Positions 1 to 5,519 of a DNA stretch of 11,704 nt are shown here, in pieces. Location of the stretch: assembly GCA_964634615.1 (NCBI GenBank), contig CAZWLQ010000020.1:1-11704 (forward strand). The letters are read 5' to 3'. Source of the DNA: EsbW-18 sp964634615. Its GTDB lineage: Bacteria; Patescibacteriota; Minisyncoccia; Phycocordibacterales; EsbW-18. Position numbers and translations under genes: made by a program. Position 1 is the stretch's first letter. Every line of letters starts with the position of its first letter. The notes beneath the pieces were generated by a model that was not told the DNA's origin, made no database searches, and saw only the letters and a list, made by a program, of their open reading frames with translations.

Positions 1-8
1 AGAGTGTT

Positions 9-80
9 GCCCTTGTAGTTCAACGGATAGAACAACTCCGTCCTAAGGAGTGGATGTAGGTTCAATTCCTACCGAGGGCA
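9..80 (+). tRNA. tRNA-Arg(CCT)
   Basis: A complete 72-nt cloverleaf can be drawn. The acceptor stem is GCCCTTG/CGAGGGC (one T-G pair), the D-stem GTTC/GAAC, the anticodon stem ACTCC/GGAGT around loop GTCCTAA (anticodon CCT, reading AGG), and the T-stem GTAGG/CCTAC around TTCAATT. The discriminator is A. CCA is not encoded, because the next bases are CATC, so a CCA-adding enzyme is needed. It ends 6 nt before the stop codon of the convergent DoxX gene. Only 8 nt of upstream sequence are present, so no promoter can be judged. Confidence 0.96.
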
Positions 81-86
81 CATCAG

Positions 87-515
87 CTATCCTCTCGCGA
101 GAAATCTCCCCAGCCCCCAGAAACGTCCCGCATCGAAAGCGTGGATGATGAGAAGCCCAATCGCGTATACCACGTGCTCATCAACGATGTAGGCGTGTTC
201 GTTCGGATATGGAAACTGCAGAATCGGAAGGTAGTACAGTGCCATCAAGATGATGCCGAGCACTGAGGTGAATCGTGTGAACACCCCGACGATCAGCGAA
301 ACGCCGATTAACGTGAGTCCCCACTCATTCAAGAAATCCACAAAGGGCAAAACGTTTGGTTGAGCAAAAAACTGAAAGAGTTCGGGAAATGTTTTCGCGC
401 CGGCAATGTATCCTGCCGATGTCCACGACGCATCGAGGATTTTTGTAATACCGGCGTAAAAGAAAAGCCAACCGAGGGAGACGCGAAGCAGAAAGAGGGA
501 GATTCTTTGAAGCAT
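87..515 (-). CDS. DoxX family membrane protein
   Basis: A 142-residue, very hydrophobic protein with about four membrane segments (roughly residues 6-24, 60-80, 82-100 and 113-127). The N-terminal pattern LLRVSLGWLFFYAGITKIL (9-27) is the signature start of DoxX/DoxD-type inner-membrane proteins, and the length fits the family. Family members have been linked to thiosulfate-quinone oxidoreduction and to redox or thiol stress, but most have no assigned reaction, so no substrate is claimed here. The ATG at 515 begins directly before the first membrane helix. There is no clear Shine-Dalgarno sequence. It is convergent with tRNA-Arg and does not appear to be in an operon. Confidence 0.88.
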   Translation of the reverse strand: MLQRISLFLLRVSLGWLFFYAGITKILDASWTSAGYIAGAKTFPELFQFFAQPNVLPFVDFLNEWGLTLIGVSLIVGVFTRFTSVLGIILMALYYLPILQFPYPNEHAYIVDEHVVYAIGLLIIHAFDAGRFWGLGRFLARG

Positions 516-547
516 GGTTGTATACAGAAGACTTATAACTACCTATA

Positions 548-553
548 AGTATA
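548..553 (-). promoter_or_regulatory. Candidate -10 box (TATACT) for the DoxX gene
   Basis: TATACT on the minus strand lies 32 nt upstream of the ATG at 515. No convincing -35 element is seen. Other AT-rich hexamers closer to the ATG (TATAAG, TATACA) could serve instead. Confidence 0.4.
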
Positions 554-581
554 GCAGTATTTGCGTTGCGCGTATCAAGAT

Positions 582-651
582 GTGCGGGATACGAGAATCC
601 CAACACTGCTCTAAAACAGTGTTATGAATTGGTGCGGGATACGAGAATCCC
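582..651 (-). repeat. 20-bp direct repeat of a tRNA-Gly 3' end, with a hairpin between the copies
   Basis: gtgcgggatacgagaatccc occurs at 582-601 and 632-651, exactly 50 bp apart. On the minus strand this is the 3' side of a T-arm plus the acceptor strand ATCCCGC of tRNA-Gly(GCC). The copy at 632-651 belongs to the tRNA half and encodes CCA. The outer copy ends in ACA instead of ACCA. Between them lies an inverted repeat, AACACTG (602-608) with CAGTGTT (617-623). The outer copy looks like a non-functional duplicate of a tRNA end. Confidence 0.85.
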
Positions 652-691
652 TGCCTGCCGGCAGGCAGGGAACTCGTGTCTCAACCTTGGC
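630..691 (-). tRNA. 3' half of an interrupted tRNA-Gly(GCC), with a palindrome in its T-loop
   Basis: Read on the minus strand from 691: GCC (anticodon), AA, anticodon stem GGTTG, variable AGAC, T-stem ACGAG (677-673), T-loop start TTC, a 20-nt insertion, GATT, T-stem CTCGT (645-641), acceptor ATCCCGC (640-634), discriminator A, encoded CCA (632-630). The acceptor and anticodon strands complement the 5' half at 846-877. Without the insertion and the 154-nt gap the product would be a normal 71-nt tRNA plus CCA, with the same architecture as the neighbouring tRNA-Gly(CCC). It may be a pseudogene; functionality cannot be judged from sequence. Confidence 0.8.
650..669. repeat. 20-bp perfect palindrome CCTGCCTGCCGGCAGGCAGG, copy 1
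   Basis: The 20-mer is identical on both strands. It sits between C56 and G57 of the T-loop of the tRNA-Gly(GCC) 3' half, turning the expected TTCGATT into TTC-20nt-GATT. The flanking C and G extend the palindrome to 22 bp. An identical copy lies at 11582-11601. It resembles small dispersed palindromic elements such as the Rickettsia palindromic elements in behaviour, not in sequence. Confidence 0.92.
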
Positions 692-710
692 CCCAAACAA
701 TTTTGTGGAC

Positions 711-784
711 TGGTGCGAGTAGCGAGGATCGAACTCGCGTCTGATGCTTGGGAAGCATCCATTCTACCACTGAACTATACTCGC
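711..784 (-). tRNA. tRNA-Gly(CCC)
   Basis: A complete cloverleaf: acceptor GCGAGTA/TACTCGC (7 perfect pairs), D-stem GTTC/GAAT, anticodon stem GATGC/GCATC around TTCCCAA (anticodon CCC, reading GGG), T-stem GCGAG/CTCGC around TTCGATC, discriminator A, and an encoded CCA at 713-711. The body is 71 nt. It lies entirely inside the gap of the interrupted tRNA-Gly(GCC). A 7-bp direct repeat, TGGACTG (706-712 and 796-802), flanks it. No clear promoter is seen directly upstream. Confidence 0.96.
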
Positions 785-845
785 AAAATTCTAACTGGAC
801 TGCGATTTACAACGCACTCGCTTCACTCGCGTGTACATCGAGAAG

Positions 846-877
846 AAGGTCGCGTTGTACCACTAAACTAATCCCGC
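846..877 (-). tRNA. 5' half of an interrupted tRNA-Gly(GCC)
   Basis: Read on the minus strand from 877: acceptor GCGGGAT, TA, D-arm GTTT-AGTGGTA-CAAC, G, anticodon 5' stem CGACC, then TT (loop positions 32-33). Homology to a tRNA stops there, and the next bases (CTTCTCG) do not continue the loop. The acceptor strand pairs perfectly with ATCCCGC at 640-634, and CGACC pairs with GGTTG at 686-682 (one G-T). The segment begins 2 nt after the stop codon of the FtsB-like gene. The 61 nt between this half and tRNA-Gly(CCC) hold a GCGAGTG direct repeat and no recognised gene. Confidence 0.8.
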
Positions 878-879
878 CT

Positions 880-1299
880 TTACTCCCCCTTCACGTAATC
901 ATCGTCCATGCCCGAGAACCATGTTTTCATACGGTACCAAAAACCGTGTCCTGTGGGCAACGGCTCCTGCTCGTCGTCGTCGGAAAGGACAACAATCACT
1001 TCTTCTCCTGCCTTTGCGACGCCAAATCGTTCTCGTATTTCTGCCTCAACGCCGACGTCAGTCGAAAGTTGATCGATCTTTTTAGCAAGGAATGCTTCGC
1101 GCATCTGAAGTTCGTCATAGGCCTCCCGACTCTTTTGGAGAGCTTCTTTTGTGTGGCGCGACTTTTGATACATATCCCACGCGTTGTATCCCGCGATAAT
1201 AATAAAAATACCGATGACAATAAATGTCAGTGGCGAATAGAGAAACCTACGCGCTCGTTGCTTCTCATGGAAATCAAGGTTGGTGCTTCCACGTATCAT
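880..1299 (-). CDS. FtsB/DivIC-like septum formation initiator protein
   Basis: A 139-residue single-pass membrane protein. It has a basic cytoplasmic N-terminus (KQRARR, 13-18), one membrane segment (about 23-39), a coiled-coil-like region (about 48-80) and then the typical family tail GVEAEIRERFGVAKAGEEVI (83-102). The C-terminal 35 residues are acidic and variable. FtsB/DivIC proteins work with FtsL and FtsQ in the divisome to switch on septal cell-wall synthesis. Length and domain order fit the family, but FtsB and DivIC cannot be told apart here, so no symbol is given. The ATG at 1299 precedes the basic N-terminus. The gene is divergent from the small peptide gene at 1347. Confidence 0.85.
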   Translation of the reverse strand: MIRGSTNLDFHEKQRARRFLYSPLTFIVIGIFIIIAGYNAWDMYQKSRHTKEALQKSREAYDELQMREAFLAKKIDQLSTDVGVEAEIRERFGVAKAGEEVIVVLSDDDEQEPLPTGHGFWYRMKTWFSGMDDDYVKGE

Positions 1300-1325
1300 G
1301 GTTGAAAAAAAATCGAGAGAATTGT

Positions 1326-1331
1326 ACTATA
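1326..1331 (-). promoter_or_regulatory. Candidate -10 box (TATAGT) for the FtsB-like gene
   Basis: TATAGT on the minus strand lies 26 nt upstream of the ATG at 1299. The same bases read TACTAT on the plus strand (1325-1330), a possible -10 for the divergent small peptide gene, so the two promoters would overlap. No strong -35 was found on either side. The 10-mer CCACGTATCA occurs at 1289-1298 and 1332-1341. Confidence 0.4.
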
Positions 1332-1346
1332 CCACGTATCAATATT

Positions 1347-1451
1347 ATGCTGTTTCAGAAAAAGACACAAAAAGCGGCGAAGGTTGTCTGGATGATCATC
1401 TGTATTCTCGTGATTGTCTCCATGATCATTTTCTACGCTCCCATCTTTTAG
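1347..1451 (+). CDS. Small single-pass membrane peptide (34 aa)
   Basis: A 34-residue reading frame starting MLFQKKTQKAAKVVW, with five lysines before one hydrophobic helix (about residues 14-34) and ending YAPIF. A basic start followed by one helix is a normal positive-inside membrane peptide and unlikely to arise by chance in this orientation. A longer frame extends upstream into the FtsB-like gene on the other strand, but that part lacks protein-like character, so the ATG at 1347 is preferred. A possible -10 (TACTAT) lies at 1325-1330. I do not recognise a named family, and no function is assigned. Confidence 0.55.
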   Translation: MLFQKKTQKAAKVVWMIICILVIVSMIIFYAPIF

Positions 1452-1470
1452 TTTTTAGCGGATGGAAGTC

Positions 1471-1525
1471 ATAGCCACTCGGGTATAGGATCTCGAAATT
1501 TGAGTGATTTTTTTCTAGTGGCTAT
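1471..1525. terminator. Inverted repeats between convergent genes, likely terminator
   Basis: ATAGCCACT (1471-1479) is a perfect inverted match to AGTGGCTAT (1517-1525). An inner pair, CACTC (1476-1480) with GAGTG (1502-1506), is followed by A and seven T (1508-1514), a plus-strand terminator shape for the small peptide gene. The two stems share CACT and cannot form together. The outer one may stop lepA transcripts from the other side. Confidence 0.5.
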
Positions 1526-1536
1526 TTCCTTAATGA

Positions 1537-3327
1537 CTACGAGCTATTTTTGACCATTTCAATGAATACATCATTCGGGATGTTCACCTTGCCTCGTTCG
1601 AGCATCTTTTTCTTTCCTTTTTTCTGTTTTTCGAGAAGCTTCATCTTTCGGGTTATATCGCCACCATAGAGGTATCCCGTGACGTCTTTGCGCATGGCCT
1701 TCAGAGTTTCCGACGCGATGATGCGACCCTTCGCGCGCGCCTGAATTTTTGTAACAAACAACTGCTTTGGAAGGACTTTCTGAAGCTTCTCGACCGCCTT
1801 TCTTCCCTCTTCCTCGACACTCCTCTCGGAGATTACGCGTGCAAACGCGGTCACGGGCTCATCAGCGACGAGAATGTCCATACGAACAACATCCGCATCC
1901 TTCATGCCCATCATGTCGTATGAAATTGAAGCATAGCCAGAGGTCGCGCTCTTGATACGATCAAAAAATCCACGCATCAGCTCACGGAGCGGCATTAGCA
2001 AGGTAAACGAAATGCGACCGTCTCTGAATGTCTTTGACTCTTCAACCGACGCTTCGTACTCATAGAAAATCTGCACGAGTCCGTTCACATACTCTGCGGG
2101 AGTGATAAGGTGCGCTGCAACCCACGGCTCGCGTATCACCGCTGCTGTGCCATGATCAGGAAAGAGCGCGGGAGAATAAATCATGTCGGAATGCCCATCC
2201 TTGTAGACAACCTCATACGTAATTGACGGCGACGTGACAACGAGCGCAAGATTCGATTCACGTTTCAACCGCTCGGTGACAATTTCCAAGTGAAGCATAC
2301 CGAGAAAACCGCAGCGAAACCCGCGCCCAAGCGTGCCCGATGATTCTTCTTCATACGAAAGTGATGAATCTGAAAGACGCAATTTTTCGAGCGCCTGACG
2401 AACAAAGTGAAGATCATCTTGGCTTTCAGGAAAAACACTCGCCCACACGACCGGCTTTGGTTGCTGGTATCCAGGAAGTGCTTCCGCCGGATTACGATCG
2501 AGCGTCACCGTGTCACCAACTGAAACGATACCTGGCTTCTTGATACCGGTTACGATGTAGCCAATTTCTCCCGGACCAAGCGATTCGGTACTTTTTTCTT
2601 GTGGAATAAACACGCCGACGTCCCCAACAATAAAATTTTCATGTGCTTCTTTAAAGAGCGCTTTCTCCTTTGCAACAATCGAGCCGCCCATCATGCGAGC
2701 ATGCACGACAATACCTCTGTGGTTTGAGTAGGTGAAGTCAAACACCAGCGCTTGTGCCTTGTCGCCGTGTGATACGGGCGCAGGAACACGCTCAATGATT
2801 GCTGCCAAAAGCTCTTCGACACCCTCGCCGGTTTTTCCAGAGACCTTAAGCACCGTATCAGGATCGCAATCGAAGAGCTCAACCATCTCAAACATGATAT
2901 CGTCCACCCGTGCAAGAGGAGAATCGATTTTTGAAATCACCGGAATAATCACAAGCCCCTGTTCGCGCGCCATCGAGAGTGTGGTCAAGGTTTGCGCCTG
3001 AATACCCTGCGTCGCATCAACCAAGAGGAGTGTTCCCTCAACCGCCTTGAGTGCCCGTGAGACCTCGTAGGAGAAGTCGATGTGTCCTGGAGTGTCAATG
3101 AGGTTTAAGACGTGTGTAGCACCCTTATACGTGTACTCCATCCGTACCGGAGCCATTTTGATGGTAATGCCGCGCTCGCGCTCCAAATCCATCGAATCGA
3201 GCATCTGATCACGCATCTGACGCGCTTCAATGGTGTGGGTATGTTCAAGAAGCCGGTCAGCAAGAGTCGACTTGCCGTGGTCAATGTGAGCGATTATTGA
3301 GAAATTGCGGATGTTTCGTATGTCCAT
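1537..3327 (-). CDS. lepA: Elongation factor 4 (LepA), ribosome-associated GTPase
   Basis: A 596-residue protein, full length for LepA/EF-4, a translational GTPase that binds the ribosome and influences initiation and translocation. GTPase motifs: AHIDHGKST (13-21), switch I RGITIK (52-57) and DTPGH (78-82). Domains II and III and the EF-G-like domain follow. The LepA-specific C-terminal domain carries KGRIIASETLKAMRKDV and YGGDITRKMKLLEKQKKGKKK, ending near VNIPNDVF. Two motif positions differ from the textbook form: G4 reads SKID (132-135) where NKID is usual, and G5 reads SGK (163-165) where SAK is usual. The ATG at 3327 gives the standard start MDIRNIRNFSIIAHIDHGK. It lies 33 nt downstream of murJ and is probably co-transcribed. 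Confidence 0.98.
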   Translation of the reverse strand: MDIRNIRNFSIIAHIDHGKSTLADRLLEHTHTIEARQMRDQMLDSMDLERERGITIKMAPVRMEYTYKGATHVLNLIDTPGHIDFSYEVSRALKAVEGTLLLVDATQGIQAQTLTTLSMAREQGLVIIPVISKIDSPLARVDDIMFEMVELFDCDPDTVLKVSGKTGEGVEELLAAIIERVPAPVSHGDKAQALVFDFTYSNHRGIVVHARMMGGSIVAKEKALFKEAHENFIVGDVGVFIPQEKSTESLGPGEIGYIVTGIKKPGIVSVGDTVTLDRNPAEALPGYQQPKPVVWASVFPESQDDLHFVRQALEKLRLSDSSLSYEEESSGTLGRGFRCGFLGMLHLEIVTERLKRESNLALVVTSPSITYEVVYKDGHSDMIYSPALFPDHGTAAVIREPWVAAHLITPAEYVNGLVQIFYEYEASVEESKTFRDGRISFTLLMPLRELMRGFFDRIKSATSGYASISYDMMGMKDADVVRMDILVADEPVTAFARVISERSVEEEGRKAVEKLQKVLPKQLFVTKIQARAKGRIIASETLKAMRKDVTGYLYGGDITRKMKLLEKQKKGKKKMLERGKVNIPNDVFIEMVKNSS

Positions 3328-3360
3328 AGAAGCAGCGTTCAGAGAAAAACTATTTCGGAA

Positions 3361-5046
3361 CTACAGTTCTTCAGGTGCGGGTGCAATGGGAGCGGCTTGT
3401 TTCCAAAGGCGCGCATGAAGCGTATCAAATAATTCATCGAGCTCTTTATTGCCAAGCGCTTTTAGTGTTGCCGCCCACAGGAGGATACCACAAACACCTG
3501 CAATCGCACCTTCAAGAAACACGTGGTATGCAATTGAGAGGTCAAACAACGGAGCAACGAGACGCAGTATCAAATATGCTGCAGCTCCACCAAGGATCGA
3601 TGCCGCTGCGCTTTGCCAAAACGTACTCGTAACTGCCGATGGAATATGACCACCGAAGTCGCGACGGAAGAGGAGCCAGAAAATGCACGCGGAAATAATC
3701 AACCCTATCGAATACGCGCCGGCAATGATGATAACCGAAGTCGAACCAACATCGCTTACACGCAGCAAAGAATCAAAGAAGAAACGGATTTCCGGAACTG
3801 CTGCAAAAAGCTTGATGCCGCCGTATGCAAGAAAAATGGTAACGATTGACGTGGAGACAGTAATCAAGAAGGGGCGAAGTGTTTTTCCTGCTGCGTAATA
3901 TCCGCGAACGAAGAGAAGAATCAATCCGTGCGCGACAAGCGAAATTACAAAGAGCGCAAGCGTTGCTGCGGTCAAACGTGTATCCGCCCAATCGAATGCC
4001 CCCGAACCAAGAAGTGTTCGAACGATGTGTGCACGAAGCACAATCATAAAAACAAGCGCCGGGAATGACCAGAAAATAACATGCCTAACCGCACCGAGTA
4101 GTTGTTCCACAAATGCCTCACGCTCCCCCGCTCCAAAGAGTCGCGAAAGTGTCGGAAATGCTGCGACCGAATACGAAACACCAATCAACGTCAGCGGTGC
4201 GAGATAAAGATTGCTTGCAAAGGTAAAGACGGTAACCGATCCTTCGCCCAAGGTTGATGCAATACCAAGCAACAAAAGAAGGACGATTTGATTGAACGCG
4301 AGGGTTGCAGTGCGTGGCAACGATACCGTAACCACCTCGACAAGCGTTTTAAAATTAAACCGAAACGTCAGCCGAGGCATCAATCCTTCTTTGATAACCG
4401 CGGGGATTTGTACTGCAACATGGAAGAATGCACCGGCAACAACACCCCACCCGACCCCGGAAAGACCGTACGTTGGATAGAGAAACATAACGCCACCAAG
4501 AATGCCGAGGTTGTAGACGATTGGCGAGAGCGCGTAGACAAGAAAGCGACCGGCAATTTGGGTGACACTCGCAAGGATATTCGAGAACCCAAGCAATATA
4601 GGAGAGAGAAGTAAAATACGGGTGAGGTGTATAAAAAGATCCTGCTCTGCTGCCGAAAACCCTGGATAAAAATGTCGTCCAAACTCTGGTGCATAGAAAC
4701 CAACGACCGCACATGCAATGATCACAAAGAAAAAGAAAAACGTGCTCACTTCAGAGAGAAAGTGGCGCGCGTTCTCTTTTTCTCCATTCTCAAGATACCT
4801 ACTCAAGAACGGAATGAGGACGAACAACGACACGATGGATGCAAGCGATGCAAAAATGAGATCCGGAATGCGGAAGGCAGCATAGTAGACATCGAGCGAT
4901 GAACTTGCGCCAAAAATATGAGCAAGCATGCGATCGCGCAACAATCCGAGCAAAAGGGAGACGAATGAAAACACGGCAATGACATACGCTGCTGCATGCA
5001 TTCCGGTGACGTTTTGCGATAAGAATGAGACCAGACGGCGAACCAT
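3361..5046 (-). CDS. murJ: Lipid II flippase MurJ (MviN family)
   Basis: A 561-residue polytopic membrane protein. The family is usually 500-550 residues with 14 membrane helices, and the hydrophobic segments here are spread over the full length. The N-terminal signature is clear: LLGLLRDRMLAHIFGAS (32-48), D52, then AFRIPDLIF (57-65) and PFLSRYLENG, which match the conserved first helices of MurJ. The role is flipping lipid-linked peptidoglycan precursor (lipid II) across the cytoplasmic membrane. Conserved Arg and Asp residues line the N-lobe (R37, D38, R39, D52, R59). It is first in the pair murJ-lepA. A possible -10 (CATACT) lies about 18 nt before the ATG at 5046, with no strong -35. Confidence 0.95.
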   Translation of the reverse strand: MVRRLVSFLSQNVTGMHAAAYVIAVFSFVSLLLGLLRDRMLAHIFGASSSLDVYYAAFRIPDLIFASLASIVSLFVLIPFLSRYLENGEKENARHFLSEVSTFFFFFVIIACAVVGFYAPEFGRHFYPGFSAAEQDLFIHLTRILLLSPILLGFSNILASVTQIAGRFLVYALSPIVYNLGILGGVMFLYPTYGLSGVGWGVVAGAFFHVAVQIPAVIKEGLMPRLTFRFNFKTLVEVVTVSLPRTATLAFNQIVLLLLLGIASTLGEGSVTVFTFASNLYLAPLTLIGVSYSVAAFPTLSRLFGAGEREAFVEQLLGAVRHVIFWSFPALVFMIVLRAHIVRTLLGSGAFDWADTRLTAATLALFVISLVAHGLILLFVRGYYAAGKTLRPFLITVSTSIVTIFLAYGGIKLFAAVPEIRFFFDSLLRVSDVGSTSVIIIAGAYSIGLIISACIFWLLFRRDFGGHIPSAVTSTFWQSAAASILGGAAAYLILRLVAPLFDLSIAYHVFLEGAIAGVCGILLWAATLKALGNKELDELFDTLHARLWKQAAPIAPAPEEL

Positions 5047-5100
5047 AAACTCGTTGTGTGTCTTAGTATGATATCAGAAATAGCGTGTTCCTTCTTCACG

Positions 5101-5132
5101 CACAGACGCCCCGTTGGTGCGGGGCGTCGTGT
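5101..5132 (-). terminator. GC-rich hairpin downstream of rnpB
   Basis: GACGCCCCG (5105-5113) and CGGGGCGTC (5120-5128) form a perfect 9-bp stem with a 6-nt loop. CACA/TGTG extends it past one bulge. It sits 11 nt after the 3' end of RNase P RNA and ahead of murJ. No T-run follows on either strand, so it is either a U-less terminator or a 3' protective hairpin. Confidence 0.6.
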
Positions 5133-5138
5133 GATTAT

Positions 5139-5470
5139 GGTGTGCATCTATAAGCCGAATTCTGTTGTCGATAGATATGTATCTAGGATGATGATTGCTC
5201 ATCACCTCAAGCGGCACTTCCCAAAAACGGGACACGGCCTTGCACGTAGGTAAGGATTTTGCCGTTTCATCTCATTGTCGCCAATGAGATATTCCACTGG
5301 GGAATCCCTATCCTTTCGGAATCGGGCGTTTCTGCTCGCACCTCTATGCTCACGCACGACGGGCGTTACCCGCTACCATCCTCTCGGCATCGCATAAGCG
5401 ATGACGGACGTGTTCGGACTTTCCTCACCGAGCCCTCAATGAGAGTTCGGCGCATCTACCCGATGCAACC
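5139..5470 (-). ncRNA. rnpB: RNase P RNA (bacterial class A-like)
   Basis: This is the catalytic RNA that removes 5' leaders from tRNA precursors. The minus strand contains the universal P4 5' strand in GAGGAAAGTCCGAAC (near 5410-5425) and the 3' strand in ACAGAATTCGGCTTAT (near 5149-5164). CCTAGATA precedes the latter, as in other bacterial RNase P RNAs. Terminal helix P1 can be drawn between GGTTGCATC (5470-5462) and GATGCACACC (5148-5139) with one bulged C, which sets the ends. The length of about 332 nt is ordinary or slightly short. Ends may be off by several nt, because GCATC can also pair locally with GATGC. The gene follows nrdB but has its own -10 box. Confidence 0.95.
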
Positions 5471-5476
5471 GAATAC

Positions 5477-5482
5477 AGTATA
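5477..5482 (-). promoter_or_regulatory. -10 box (TATACT) of rnpB
   Basis: TATACT on the minus strand is followed by 6 nt and then the 5' end of the P1 helix at 5470, the classic distance to a transcription start. No good -35 hexamer is seen. It lies in the 49-nt gap after nrdB, so read-through from nrdAB may also contribute. Confidence 0.6.
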
Positions 5483-5519
5483 CAATATTTCCTTGCCTCT
5501 GGGAAGAGTGCCCAAAACG

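Noticed and set aside
692..845. Group I intron or archaeal-type intron in tRNA-Gly(GCC)
   Set aside because: At 154 nt it is too short once the inner tRNA is subtracted, no group I core elements are visible, and no bulge-helix-bulge at the usual 37/38 site can be drawn.
566..871. Plus-strand 101-codon frame including IPACRQAG
   Set aside because: It runs antisense through tRNA-Gly(CCC), both tRNA halves and the palindrome; the product has no protein-like character.
748..1305. Plus-strand 185-codon frame
   Set aside because: Antisense to tRNA-Gly(CCC) and the FtsB-like gene; no recognisable domain.
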